From JANRLT01 sp041736895 (lineage in GTDB: Bacteria > Planctomycetota > Planctomycetia > Pirellulales > JALHPA01): 64,000 bases of DNA. Numbering within the stretch: position 1 is the stretch's first letter; the number at the start of each line of letters is the position of its first letter. Of this stretch, positions 7,569 to 16,461 are shown in pieces. Under the pieces are notes generated by a model. The model worked only from the letters and a program-made list of their open reading frames with translations. It searched no databases and was not told the origin of the DNA. The stretch spans positions 1 to 64,000 of the forward strand of contig JBGSSS010000136.1 of assembly GCA_041736895.1 (NCBI GenBank). Direction: 5' to 3'. Made by a program: the position numbers and the translations under genes.

Positions 7569-8429
7569 CTACGCCGCGGTCTTCGCCGCCGCGCGCTGTT
7601 TGAGATAGATTTTGAACCCAATCAGACCCAGGACGCCAACAGCGACGATGCCGAGAAAGATGTTCCAATTCACGCCGCCGGCGACGCCTTCGGCTATCGG
7701 GCCAAGGGTGCTGTCTGTGATTGCATTAACCCCGCCGACAACGAGTTCCTTGGTGCCGTTGATGAACGGTTCGGGATCATTGACGAAGGCAAGGCAAACC
7801 GTTCCTACCGCGAGAGCTTTCCAATGCTTGTTGATAAAGACCATGGCGTTGTCGCCATACTGGCCGATGACGTTGAGCATTTTTTGCGGCGCGGCGAGTT
7901 TGGCCAGTTGGCCGTCGTTGATTTTGATGGCCAGTTCGATGGCTTCTTGTTTGTTGAGTTTGCTCATGGCGCGGGCCGCGTCATCGCCGTACTTGCTGAG
8001 CACCGGAGCCATCATGTCGGGGCCATGTTTGATGATCGCCTCGGTGGCATTGTCGCCGTACTTGGCCGCCAGTTGTAGAGCTTGCGGATTGCTGACGACC
8101 CGAATCGCATCGTCACCATAGCGGGACATGATCCGCACTGCTTGCGCGCCGTACTCGCCCGCTTCGTCGGCGTAGCGCAGCGCTTGCGGGCCGACCTTTT
8201 GCACGGCTAGGAGTCCATTGTCGGTGTATTTCGCGGCGAATGTTTCGACCTTGCGGGTCATGGTTTCGACGCCTGTCTCGGCCATTTCGGGGCCGAACTT
8301 TTTCCCGAGGATCTCCATCGTTTCGTTGAAGAGTTTGGTCGCGACCCCGGCTTGGGCAAAAGCGGGAATGCAAGATGCCGCAACAAATAGAAGGAAGACC
8401 AAGGAGCGTGGAAGGATGGAGTTTCGCAT
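7569..8429 (-). CDS. Exported YGDDA-repeat protein with C-terminal TM helix
   Basis: 286 residues: signal peptide (MRNSILPRSLVFLLFVAASCIPAFAQA), a repeat region, and a C-terminal transmembrane helix (FLGIVAVGVLGLIGFKIYL) followed by basic residues. The repeat region has at least six copies of a motif like K/R-Y-G-D-D/N-A followed by a short hydrophobic helix (VGPQAL, EYGAQAV, RYGDDAI, KYGDNAT, KHGPDMM, KYGDDAA, QYGDNAM), spaced about 12-18 residues. I do not know this repeat. It follows the upstream gene on the same strand by 77 bp, so the two are probably one operon. Function unknown; the layout suggests a membrane-anchored solenoid. Confidence 0.7.
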   Translation of the reverse strand: MRNSILPRSLVFLLFVAASCIPAFAQAGVATKLFNETMEILGKKFGPEMAETGVETMTRKVETFAAKYTDNGLLAVQKVGPQALRYADEAGEYGAQAVRIMSRYGDDAIRVVSNPQALQLAAKYGDNATEAIIKHGPDMMAPVLSKYGDDAARAMSKLNKQEAIELAIKINDGQLAKLAAPQKMLNVIGQYGDNAMVFINKHWKALAVGTVCLAFVNDPEPFINGTKELVVGGVNAITDSTLGPIAEGVAGGVNWNIFLGIVAVGVLGLIGFKIYLKQRAAAKTAA

Positions 8430-8506
8430 GAAAGTCAGTTTTGAAAGGGGTGGCCGTTGCTTGAATTGTATCGCAGAACTAAGCCCGGGGCTTAGAGGGC
8501 GAATAA

Positions 8507-9550
8507 TCAATTTTTCATCCGGGCTTGGAGCATTTCCAGGACGGCTTGGCGGCGGACTTCGCCGCGTTGTTCGGCGTAGGTTCGCAATCGTTCGCGCAGG
8601 CCGGGTTCTTTCGTTCCGTCCTTGGCGGCTGGCGGACCATCAAGGATGAGGCCGCGAATCTCGTCAAATTTTTTGTTCAGTTCCTTGACCAATTCAGCTT
8701 TGGGATCGGCCGTACGATCGTAAACCCAGGTGACCAATTGATCGACAATCACGCCCACGACGATGCCCAACCCCAGAGTATACGGCGAAGCGGCAGCGCC
8801 GGTTCCGAGAATGCCAGCGGAAATTCCGAGCCGGATCGCGACCTGGGTCAGGACCTCGCCGGCGATCAGCGAAACGACTTCGCCGCCGGCGCTGCGGGTA
8901 AAGTCGCTCTGGCTCTTGTCGATCACACGGTTGATGGCCTGTTCGTAGTTGGACTGAAGTTCGTCCTTGGAGATCGCCGCGAGTTGGTAATTGTCCGGGA
9001 AATCGAGCGCGCCTTTGCGGATGCGGACGAGCATTTCATTTTCGATGCTTTCGATTTGCAATTGATAGTTGCGAATGCTGTTGTCGATGACTTGCTCCAG
9101 TTTTGCCGGAGTGAAGAGCAGCTTTTCAAATTCCGAGCGAAGGTATGTATCGTGACGGTCGCCCTTGGTGCCAGGAACATAATCGGCCATCAGCCGCCAC
9201 TTGCTGCTCCAATTCAAGGCTGCTTTGGAAAACGCCGGAGCGTTACGTTTGGCGTCGCGAAAGAAATCCTCGATCGGGATCAGTTCACGATACAGGCGCT
9301 GCCCGCATTCACGCTGCGCCCATTCGAGGTGCGGTGCGGCGAGTTCTTCGGGTGTCGGAGCACGGGGCTGATCGGGCGCGGCTGGCCGGGGCTCGGCGGT
9401 AGCCGGAGTTTTTGCGACGGGTTCCGGCGAACGCGTGGGTTGCGGAGAAGCGATGAGGAGATAACTCAGCGCAATCAAAGCAACCAGCAAGGCAAACCCG
9501 GCCAGGAGCCGGTTGTCGCGGGCGTCGTTGTGGAGCACTGGTTCGGTCAT
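8507..9550 (-). CDS. Membrane-anchored protein of unknown function
   Basis: 347 residues. N-terminal TM helix (LLAGFALLVALIALSYLLIA, about 15-34), then a Pro/Ala-rich linker, then a long helical soluble region (WAQRECGQRLYRELIPIEDFF onward). A hydrophobic Gly/Ala-rich hairpin follows near residues 225-275 (GEVVSLIAGEVL, GISAGILGTGAAA, LGLGIVVGVIVD), and a charged helical tail. The Gly-rich hairpin could insert in or contact a membrane. I do not recognise the family. It is the first gene of a probable two-gene operon with the YGDDA-repeat protein, which also carries TM segments, so the products may act together at the membrane. Confidence 0.68.
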   Translation of the reverse strand: MTEPVLHNDARDNRLLAGFALLVALIALSYLLIASPQPTRSPEPVAKTPATAEPRPAAPDQPRAPTPEELAAPHLEWAQRECGQRLYRELIPIEDFFRDAKRNAPAFSKAALNWSSKWRLMADYVPGTKGDRHDTYLRSEFEKLLFTPAKLEQVIDNSIRNYQLQIESIENEMLVRIRKGALDFPDNYQLAAISKDELQSNYEQAINRVIDKSQSDFTRSAGGEVVSLIAGEVLTQVAIRLGISAGILGTGAAASPYTLGLGIVVGVIVDQLVTWVYDRTADPKAELVKELNKKFDEIRGLILDGPPAAKDGTKEPGLRERLRTYAEQRGEVRRQAVLEMLQARMKN

Positions 9551-9889
9551 ACAAGCGTGATAGACGATCGAAGCATTGCGGAGTGATGAAAGGACTTCTC
9601 ATCTCATCCGGCACATTTGGCATAACCTGATGGTCAAGTTTACCGGCTACTCCTTCAGTTGCCGAGAAAGCCGCAAACGTCACCGAAAAGGTGCTTAATC
9701 AAGCTAATTCTACCTGTTTAGTAGCTTTTTCCCCTCGAAAAATTGCGGGTTTCCTTTTTCTCCTTTGTAGAAATTAATGAATTTCAACCTAGAGTTCAAA
9801 GTCACAACCCTAGTCGGGACATCAGGGCTTACCGATTTGAGTTGCTGGCACCAGGCGTCGGTTCAAGGTTTTTTCGCATTCGATTTGTC
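9551..9889. other. Divergent promoter region, no clear element
   Basis: 339 bp between the divergent membrane-protein operon and the HD-GYP gene. It is AT-richer than the flanks, with TTTTT runs near 9727-9765. I see no hairpin element, gene or convincing promoter motif. Confidence 0.35.
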
Positions 9890-11104
9890 ATGCTACGCGT
9901 CCCTGTTACCAATTTGCAGCCCGGGATGATTCTGGCCCGCCCCATCGTTTCGCCGCAAGACCCGAAACGATTCCTTGTCCAGCGTGATCGCGAAGTTCCG
10001 CAGGACATGGTGCCGCGCTTGCGCGAATTGGGAATCGTCGATGTGTGGGTGCGCTACAAGGACCTAGAATTCCTCGAAGAGATGATCGATGAGGGTCTCG
10101 AGGAGCGGCAGCGCGATGTGTATCACCATGTCCGCCGCAATTTTGAAACCGTGATGAGCGGCGCGGCGTTTGAACTCGATATCAGCAAGTACCAAAACAG
10201 CATCGGCGATCTGTTTGGCTTCTTGAAGCAACATACCTGCGGCAGTGTGCTGCTGCAAAAGCTCGAAAGCTACGACAACTATTTGATGTCGCATTGCACG
10301 AACGTGTGCTACCTGGCGCTGTTGCTGGGAATGAAGCTGGAACGGTACTTGATCGAAGAACGAAGTTTCAAGACGGCGCGTGAAGCCAAGGACTTGCAGT
10401 TGCTCGGGCTGGGGTGCTTATTGCACGATGTCGGCAAGATGAAGACGCCGTCTGAAATCCTCAACAAGCCATCGCGCTTGACCGAAGACGAGATGCGGAT
10501 TATGGAGAAGCACACCACGAATGGCTACGACATGGTCAAGGGCCAAGTCCCGCCGAGTGCCGCGCAGATCGTCCTCAACCACCATCAACGCTTCAACGGC
10601 CAAGGCTACCCGACGCGTATCGACCCGATGACGAACGAAGTCATGCCGCCGCTTTCCGGCAAACAGATTCCGATCTTTAGCCGGATCGCCACGGTCGTCG
10701 ATATTTACGACGCTGCGACGGCGCAACGCTGCTATTCGCCGGCAAAACCGCCGGTGCGGGTGCTGCACGAGATGCGCACCTGGTGCGCTGGCTTCTTCGA
10801 TCCGGTGATCGAACAAGCTTTTTACGAAATCATCCCGCCGTTCCCGGTCGGGCAAATGGTCAAGCTCAGCAACGGCGTCGAAGCGGCGGTTGTCGACTTC
10901 AACCCACGGCATCCGACGCGGCCCAAGGTCCAAGGCATCCGCAACCCGTACGGCGAGCGATACCTTGATCCGGCGCAAGAAGAAATCGACATGGCGCTGC
11001 ATCCGGAGCTGCGGATCACGCATCTTCAAGATGTTGATATTACGGCGTACACGGCTTCCCAAGAAACATTCAACGTCGCACGGCAGCAGCCGGCGCTGGC
11101 GTAG
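9890..11104 (+). CDS. HD-GYP domain phosphohydrolase, probable c-di-GMP phosphodiesterase
   Basis: 404 residues. An N-terminal module (VTNLQPGMILARPI, then FLVQRDREV and LRELGIVDVWV) resembles the domain often preceding HD-GYP. The catalytic domain has the HD pair in LLHDVGKMKTP (about residue 180), the helix EMRIMEKHTTNGYDMV, and the GYP loop HHQRFNGQGYP (about 230), then RIATVVDIYDA. HD-GYP enzymes hydrolyse cyclic di-GMP with a metal centre. A Gln stands where many members have Glu in HHE. A C-terminal beta-rich segment (VGQMVKLSNGVEAAVVDF) follows. ATG 9890 is chosen because the frame before it lacks domain content. The TAG stop is the TAG of a repeat's GTAGG end. Confidence 0.85.
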   Translation: MLRVPVTNLQPGMILARPIVSPQDPKRFLVQRDREVPQDMVPRLRELGIVDVWVRYKDLEFLEEMIDEGLEERQRDVYHHVRRNFETVMSGAAFELDISKYQNSIGDLFGFLKQHTCGSVLLQKLESYDNYLMSHCTNVCYLALLLGMKLERYLIEERSFKTAREAKDLQLLGLGCLLHDVGKMKTPSEILNKPSRLTEDEMRIMEKHTTNGYDMVKGQVPPSAAQIVLNHHQRFNGQGYPTRIDPMTNEVMPPLSGKQIPIFSRIATVVDIYDAATAQRCYSPAKPPVRVLHEMRTWCAGFFDPVIEQAFYEIIPPFPVGQMVKLSNGVEAAVVDFNPRHPTRPKVQGIRNPYGERYLDPAQEEIDMALHPELRITHLQDVDITAYTASQETFNVARQQPALA

Positions 11105-11242
11105 GTGCGGCTGTGCCGCACAAACAGAATGGCTTATTCGAAGTGCAAGCGAAGCCGGCAGAAACACTTCGGCCGCGCGTTCTGTCTGCTGAAGCTGCTG
11201 GCATTCGAGAATCGTGCTTGCGCCCGGCACAGCCGGGCCTAC
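11101..11242. repeat. Paired hairpin element with GTAGG/CCTAC ends
   Basis: Left hairpin GTAGGTGCGGCTGTGCCGC (from 11101) and right hairpin GCCCGGCACAGCCGGGCCTAC (ending 11242) are inverted and about 100 bp apart. They fill the gap between the convergent HD-GYP and ettA genes. The GTAGG end overlaps the HD-GYP stop codon; the other end is 2 bp from the ettA stop. Confidence 0.65.
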
Positions 11243-11244
11243 TT

Positions 11245-12918
11245 CTAGTGCTTCAACTTCTTGTACTTGAAGCGATGCGGCTCGTCGGCCGACATGCCAA
11301 GGCGATCTTTGCGTTGGCTCTCGTAGTCGGCGAAGTTCCCTTCGCAGACGTGGACGTAGCCATCGCCTTCGAAGGCAATGATCGTAGTCGCGAGGCGATC
11401 CAAGAACCAGCGATCGTGGCTGATGACGACGACGCAGCCGGAGAAGGCCAGAATCGCTTCTTCGAGCGCTCGCAGTGTGTCGATGTCCAAGTCGTTCGTC
11501 GGTTCGTCGAGCAAGAGAACGTTGCAGCCACTGCGCAGGAGCTTCGCCAAGTGGACGCGGTTGCGTTCACCGCCCGAGAGATTGCCGACCTTTTTTTGTT
11601 GGTCGGGACCTTGGAAATTGAACCGCGCAACGTAGCTGCGCGAGTTCATTTTCTTCTTGCCCATCTCGAGCGTGTCGTGGCCGCCGGAGATTTCTTCCCA
11701 GATCGTCTTGTTCGGATCGAGCGCGTCGCGGCTTTGATCCACGATGCCGATCTCAACGGTTTCACCAACGCGAAACGTTCCCGTGTCCGGGGTTTCCTGT
11801 TTGGTGATCATACGGAATAACGTCGTCTTGCCGGCGCCGTTGGGCCCGATGATGCCGACGATGCCGCCCGGCGGCAAGCGGAAACTCAGGTCCTCGATCA
11901 GCACATTGTCGCCAAACGCCTTGTTGACGTTCTTGGCTTCGACGACGAGCGTCCCCAGCGGTTTGCCCGGCGGGATTTGGATTTCCAATTCCTCTTCTTT
12001 GTCGAGCATGCTTTCCGCGGCCAGCTTTTCGTAGGCCGTGACGCGTGCTTTGCTCTTGGCCTGACGGGCCTTGGGCGAGCTGCGAATCCATTCCAATTCC
12101 GTGGCCAAAGCTTTCTGGCGCGAGTCGGCGGCCTTCTCTTCTTCTTCGAGCCGCTTCCGTTTGTGTTCCAACCAAGCGGTGTAGTTCCCCTCGAACGGGA
12201 AGCCGCGGCCGCGGTCGATTTCGAGAATATACTGCGCCACGTTATCGAGAAAGTACCGATCGTGCGTCACCGCGACGACGGTCCCCTTGTACTCTGCCAA
12301 GTGCCGCTCGAGCCATTGGATGCTCTCGGCATCCAAGTGGTTCGTCGGTTCGTCGAGCAGCAGGAGGTCTGGCTTTTGCAGCAGGATCTTGCAAAGCGCG
12401 ACCCGGCGTCGCTCGCCGCCGCTCAGGTTCGTGACCGGCGAATCGCCCGGCGGCAGGTTCATCGCATCCATCGCGATTTCAACTTGCCGGTCGAGTTCCC
12501 ATGCGTTGTGCAGCTCGATCTGATCTTGCACCCGCGCTTGTTCGGCGAGGAGCTTTTCCATTTCCTCGGGTTCCATCGGCTCGGCGAATTTTTCGTTGAT
12601 CTCGTCGTAGCGGCGCAGAATTTTCTTGATCGGCTCGACGGCCTCCATGACGTTTTCGAAGACCGTCTTGTCGGGATTAAGCTGCGGCTCTTGCGGCAAA
12701 TAGCCGGCGGTGAAGCCTTCGCTGAGGCGCGCTTCGCCCTCGTAATCCTTATCCCAACCAGCCATGATCTTGAGCAGGGTACTCTTGCCCGAACCGTTGC
12801 GGCCGAGGACGCCGATTTTAGCGCCGGGATAAAAGGAGAGATAGATGTTTTTGAGGATCTCTTTTTGGCCGTGCTTCTTGCAGAGATCGTAGATTTGATA
12901 GATGTATTGCTGCGCCAT
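11245..12918 (-). CDS. ettA: Energy-dependent translational throttle protein EttA (ABC-F)
   Basis: 557 residues, almost the same length as E. coli EttA. Two ABC domains: Walker A GRNGSGKST (about 39), signature LSGGERRR, Walker B LLLLDEPTNHLD; then Walker A GPNGAGKTT (about 350), signature LSGGERNR, Walker B VLLLDEPTNDLD. The linker contains the conserved SSPKARQAKSKARV stretch typical of EttA. No TM segments, as expected for ABC-F. Known role: binds the ribosomal E site and gates entry into elongation according to ADP/ATP ratio. Monocistronic and convergent with the HD-GYP gene. Confidence 0.95.
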   Translation of the reverse strand: MAQQYIYQIYDLCKKHGQKEILKNIYLSFYPGAKIGVLGRNGSGKSTLLKIMAGWDKDYEGEARLSEGFTAGYLPQEPQLNPDKTVFENVMEAVEPIKKILRRYDEINEKFAEPMEPEEMEKLLAEQARVQDQIELHNAWELDRQVEIAMDAMNLPPGDSPVTNLSGGERRRVALCKILLQKPDLLLLDEPTNHLDAESIQWLERHLAEYKGTVVAVTHDRYFLDNVAQYILEIDRGRGFPFEGNYTAWLEHKRKRLEEEEKAADSRQKALATELEWIRSSPKARQAKSKARVTAYEKLAAESMLDKEEELEIQIPPGKPLGTLVVEAKNVNKAFGDNVLIEDLSFRLPPGGIVGIIGPNGAGKTTLFRMITKQETPDTGTFRVGETVEIGIVDQSRDALDPNKTIWEEISGGHDTLEMGKKKMNSRSYVARFNFQGPDQQKKVGNLSGGERNRVHLAKLLRSGCNVLLLDEPTNDLDIDTLRALEEAILAFSGCVVVISHDRWFLDRLATTIIAFEGDGYVHVCEGNFADYESQRKDRLGMSADEPHRFKYKKLKH

Positions 12919-12982
12919 CGCGTGCGAATTCCGACAAAGCCAAGGGGAGAGGAAAGTCCCTCATTTTAGCGAGCGAACGCTT

Positions 12983-13066
12983 AGGATGACAGGGAGACAG
13001 GAGGACAGGATTACAGAGTTTTTTAGCATTCCTGTCCTCCTGCAATCCTATCTTCCTGATGACTGT
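12983..13066. repeat. Inverted repeat, GACAGGAGGACAGGAT family
   Basis: Imperfect inverted repeat: GATGACAGGGAGACAGGAGG... on the left and CCTGTCCTCCTGCAATCCT...GATGAC on the right. Single pyrimidine-rich copies of the same text (CTGTCACCCTGCAATCCTG type) recur at about 23935-23960 and 47284-47323. Located between ettA and the next gene. Confidence 0.55.
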
Positions 13067-14157
13067 TACTGCATCTCCTTCGGCTCTTCGTCCGCGACTT
13101 CGACGAACGATTCGAGTGACTTTCGGAACGCGGCGGCCGAGGCGTCGAACTCCTTGGTCGTTGTCGTGAACTTCATCTCGTAATTTCGCGAGGGGCCGGT
13201 GAAGCGCCATTCGAGGATGCTTAGCTCGAACGGGCCTTGCTTGAAATGGATCGCCGTTTCGAGCGCTTCGGCGCCGGCGGGGCCGAAGCGAACGACTTTT
13301 TGCTCGAGTTTTGCCGCCGGATGCGTCACGGCCAATTGTTGCTGCATCGAGGTTTTGAGTTGCTCGAAGTCGAGCGCCTTTTTCTCGCTGGCTAGAACCA
13401 ACAAGTTGTCGGTGAAGACCTCGTGCGTTTTGCCTTTCGCAAAAAAGATCACCTTGTCATTCGGACCGAACGCCGGTTTCCAGCCATCGGGCAACTCGAG
13501 CGCGAACTTGTATGCTTTCTGCAACCAGTATCCGCTCGGCATCTTTTGCAGGCCCGTATCGGGCGCGGTGAGCTTGACCGTGGCCAGCATTTCTTCGAAG
13601 TCCAAGCGATACGCTTCGAAATGTTCGCCGTCACTTTCGAGGACAAACGTGTACAGCACATCGTCGCGGATGATCCGCGTACGCAGTTCGTAATTCTTGG
13701 CTCCGTCCTCGCGCGGGACTTCCCACATCGTGTCGAGCCGATCGCTCCAGCCCTTGGTGCGTTCGGTATTGAATTTCTTCGCGTCGAGCTTCGAAATCGC
13801 GTTTTCTTTGAGGGTGAGGCGCGGCTCGGTCTTCTTTTCGGTCGCTCTCTTTTGCTCGGCTTCATCGGCCGCTTGGTGGCGTTTTTTGAATTCGTCGAGA
13901 CTGCTCGGCGCGAGCGACAGTTCGCAGGCGACCACGCCCTCGTGCGATTCCTTTTCCTGCGGCAGCCGCAGCACAAAAGCCGCGTCATCCTGAGCCCACC
14001 CAACTAACCGCCAGGCTTGCGGCACACGGCACGAGACGCCGTACTTTTCCACATTGACCGCGCGGGTATTGTTGTCAGGAGTTTCTTCCTGGGCGCATGC
14101 TGTCACCCCGTACGAAACGAGCAGCAGCGCGACCGCGAGCGAAGTGAATCGGAACAT
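13066..14157 (-). CDS. Exported protein of unknown function
   Basis: 363 residues with a signal peptide (MFRFTSLAVALLLVSYGVTACAQ, then EETPDN). The Cys before the cleavage site could make it a lipoprotein, but the lipobox VTAC-A is only approximate. The mature protein shows two similar halves, each with a short segment like YGVSCRVPQAWRLVG or YKFALELPDGWKPAF followed by FVLRLP or VIFFAKG. This looks like a duplicated beta-sandwich fold of the kind seen in PsbP-like or DUF1795-like exported proteins. I cannot assign function. GGAG lies upstream of the ATG at 14157. Confidence 0.7.
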   Translation of the reverse strand: MFRFTSLAVALLLVSYGVTACAQEETPDNNTRAVNVEKYGVSCRVPQAWRLVGWAQDDAAFVLRLPQEKESHEGVVACELSLAPSSLDEFKKRHQAADEAEQKRATEKKTEPRLTLKENAISKLDAKKFNTERTKGWSDRLDTMWEVPREDGAKNYELRTRIIRDDVLYTFVLESDGEHFEAYRLDFEEMLATVKLTAPDTGLQKMPSGYWLQKAYKFALELPDGWKPAFGPNDKVIFFAKGKTHEVFTDNLLVLASEKKALDFEQLKTSMQQQLAVTHPAAKLEQKVVRFGPAGAEALETAIHFKQGPFELSILEWRFTGPSRNYEMKFTTTTKEFDASAAAFRKSLESFVEVADEEPKEMQ

Positions 14158-14272
14158 GCAGGGTCTCCACACTCGAACAATAAAACGGCTGCCGTTATGA
14201 TACTCTGCTCGCCCGCACAGGGTGAACCAAGTTCTTCGAGATTCGTCCGCGAATTTATTTAATCCTAGCGTT

Positions 14273-15334
14273 ATGCCGCGACTTTTGATCTACGAAGAAT
14301 GTCTGGCGGCATATCAACCAGGACCAATCGGCAACCTAACGCAAGACTTCCTCGCCGAAGGCCTGGCGATGGTGTTGGGGGTAGCCGAGGACTTTGCGCG
14401 GCTTCGAGATTGGCAGGTTCGTGTCCTACGCTCCGTGGAATTAATCGGCACTACGCCATCTCAAGTGTCGTGGACATGGGTCGATGTGAATGCCAGCATT
14501 GAAGACTTCTTAGCACGGGATGCACAAGCCGCCGATGTTACGTTGGTCATCGCGCCGGAGTGTGGCGGGCTATTGGAACAGCGTGCAAGTGAAGTGGTGA
14601 CGGCTGGCGGGAAGTTGCTTGGACCTTCGCCTGAGTGGATTCAATTGGCTAGCAATAAGACGGCAGTCCTAAACCGCTTGCAAGCCAGCGGAATCCGTAC
14701 ACCGCGAGGTTATTACGATTCTTCTTTCTTTGAACATCGTTTTAATTACCCTGTCGTCCTCAAGCCGAATGACGGGGCTGGCTCGGACGAATTGCGTTTA
14801 TTTTGCGATCATAATTCTTTAAGTGCGTTTATCATCAAGCACCGCTTCTCTACGCCCATTGTTCTCGAAGCTCTACTTTGGCGCTGCGAAGAATTCGTTC
14901 CAGGCCAAGCCGCCAGTGTCGTGATCCTTTGTGGACCAACCGGAATAATGGCCTTGCGCCCCACGACGCAACTGATTGCCTTCGCTGACGATGGTCGCAT
15001 CAGTTATCAAGGCGGGGCGATGAATTTGAGCCCTGCGGAAGAGGCGCGGGCCCAAAAGCTCGGGCTTGCCGTCGCGCAAGCCTTGCCGCCGACGAACGGA
15101 TACATCGGCATTGATCTGATCTTGGGCGAAGCCTCCGATGGGAGCGAGGACACGGTCATCGAAGTAAACCCCCGCTTAACAACATCTTATCTCGGCTTGC
15201 GTGCGGCGACGGAAGATTCCCTTGCCGAGGCCATGTGGCGAATCTCGCAGGGTGAAAGCGTGAATATCAATTGGCTGCCAAATGTTGTAGAATTCACCAA
15301 GCAAGGCCAAGTCACCATCCGCGATCGCTCATAG
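14273..15334 (+). CDS. ATP-grasp ligase, MfnD-like (tyramine-glutamate ligase)
   Basis: 353 residues. ATP-grasp features: KTAVLNRLQASGI, the nucleotide-binding lysine segment YPVVLKPNDGAGSDE (about residue 160), and the Mg-binding end GYIGIDLILG...VIEVNPRLTTSYLG (about 280-310). Its place directly before MfnF-like and MfnE-like genes makes it the best candidate for the ligase adding glutamate to tyramine in methanofuran-type cofactor synthesis. This corresponds to the ATP-grasp protein of the archaeal-type C1 clusters of methylotrophs and planctomycetes. The substrate is inferred from context; the ATP-grasp fold is seen. ATG 14273 begins the conserved LLIYEE. Divergent from the preceding gene. 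Confidence 0.8.
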   Translation: MPRLLIYEECLAAYQPGPIGNLTQDFLAEGLAMVLGVAEDFARLRDWQVRVLRSVELIGTTPSQVSWTWVDVNASIEDFLARDAQAADVTLVIAPECGGLLEQRASEVVTAGGKLLGPSPEWIQLASNKTAVLNRLQASGIRTPRGYYDSSFFEHRFNYPVVLKPNDGAGSDELRLFCDHNSLSAFIIKHRFSTPIVLEALLWRCEEFVPGQAASVVILCGPTGIMALRPTTQLIAFADDGRISYQGGAMNLSPAEEARAQKLGLAVAQALPPTNGYIGIDLILGEASDGSEDTVIEVNPRLTTSYLGLRAATEDSLAEAMWRISQGESVNINWLPNVVEFTKQGQVTIRDRS

Positions 15335-15408
15335 CCATAACGGTCGCCAACGAGGTGTCGCGCGTCGCCATTCCGTCAGTTCTCTGCCTCCTTTCTCCTC
15401 GAACAACC

Positions 15409-16419
15409 ATGCAATGGTTAGCCCTGGATATCGGTGGTGCGAATCTGAAAGTCGCTGACGGGCAGAAATACGCGGCGTGGCAATCATTTGCTCTCTGGCA
15501 AAAGCCGCGGCAGCTTGGCGACACGCTCAAGAACATGCTCCATACCGCGCCGCGTGCCGATCAATTGGCCGTCACGATGACGGGCGAGTTGGCCGACTGC
15601 TTTACGACGCGCAGCGAAGGCGTGCAATTCATCCTCGAAGCGATGACCGCGGCAGCCGAAAAACGTCCGCTGAAAATCTATAGCGTTCGCGAAGGCCTGA
15701 TTTCGCCAAAGGCGGCACTCAAACAACCCCTCGATGTCGCCGCGGCCAATTGGCACGCGCTGGCACGGTTTGCTGGACGCCTTGCTCCGACGGGACTCAC
15801 GCTGCTAATTGACATGGGTTCAACGACGACCGATATCATTCCGTTGCTGAATGGTCAGTGTGAAGCGGCTGGTAAAAATGATGTCGAGCGGCTGATCACC
15901 GGCGAGTTGGTTTACAGCGGCGTCGAGCGAACGCCAGTCAGTTCCGTGGCGATGACGCTGTCCTATCGCGGGAACAATGTCCCAATCGCCAGCGAGTTGT
16001 TCGCGACGACACGCGATGTTTACTTGACCCTCGGGGACTTGCCCCCACAGCCGAGCGACCTTGGCACGGCCAATGGCAAACCGGCGACCAAGTCTTATGC
16101 GCGCGACCGTCTGGCGCATCTGTTTTGCCTGGACCGCGTATCATTCGAAGATCAGGACGCGCTGGAAGCCGCCGAAGGCGTGGATCGCCAACTCACGGCG
16201 CGCGTGGCAATGGCTCTGTCTCAAGTCACCGGCCGTTTCGACGAAACGCTCGAAACGGTGATTATCAGCGGGCAAGGCGAATTCTTCATCCGGCGGCTGT
16301 TGGATCGACTCCGCATTCGCTGCCGCATCGTGTCATTGGAGCAAGAACTTGGCAGCAGTATTTCGCGCTGTGCGCCGGCTCATGCGCTGGCGGTGTTGGC
16401 GAGGGAAGCGAATGGATGA
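15409..16419 (+). CDS. MfnF-like protein of methanofuran pathway (hydantoinase/oxoprolinase-like fold)
   Basis: 336 residues. ASKHA-type phosphate loops: LALDIGGANLKVAD at the N terminus and LLIDMGSTTTDIIPL near residue 133. The ITGELVYSGVERTPV segment is typical of the H4MPT-linked C1-transfer proteins usually labelled hydantoinase/oxoprolinase. In archaea the family member MfnF joins the furan phosphate to gamma-glutamyltyramine. The gene lies between ATP-grasp and amino-acid-kinase genes of the same pathway, which supports that role over 5-oxoprolinase activity; it is also much too short for 5-oxoprolinase. ATG 15409 immediately precedes the conserved start. Confidence 0.82.
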   Translation: MQWLALDIGGANLKVADGQKYAAWQSFALWQKPRQLGDTLKNMLHTAPRADQLAVTMTGELADCFTTRSEGVQFILEAMTAAAEKRPLKIYSVREGLISPKAALKQPLDVAAANWHALARFAGRLAPTGLTLLIDMGSTTTDIIPLLNGQCEAAGKNDVERLITGELVYSGVERTPVSSVAMTLSYRGNNVPIASELFATTRDVYLTLGDLPPQPSDLGTANGKPATKSYARDRLAHLFCLDRVSFEDQDALEAAEGVDRQLTARVAMALSQVTGRFDETLETVIISGQGEFFIRRLLDRLRIRCRIVSLEQELGSSISRCAPAHALAVLAREANG

Positions 16420-16430
16420 GTTTGCTTTCT

Positions 16431-16456
16431 CGTTTAGCGGCGACTCGCAGAGGAGC
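16431..16456. repeat. TTTAGCGGCGACTCG repeat supplying a ribosome-binding site
   Basis: 26 bp identical to 5434-5459 and closely related to 50040-50110. Its last bases, AGAGGAGC (16449-16456), sit 5-6 nt before the TTG start of the MfnE-like kinase and are the only plausible Shine-Dalgarno sequence there. A genomic repeat therefore appears to have become this gene's translation signal. Confidence 0.7.
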
Positions 16457-16461
16457 TTTTT

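Noticed and set aside
15409..16419. 5-oxoprolinase or hydantoinase as the product
   Set aside because: Too short for 5-oxoprolinase and flanked by methanofuran-pathway genes, so MfnF-like role is preferred.
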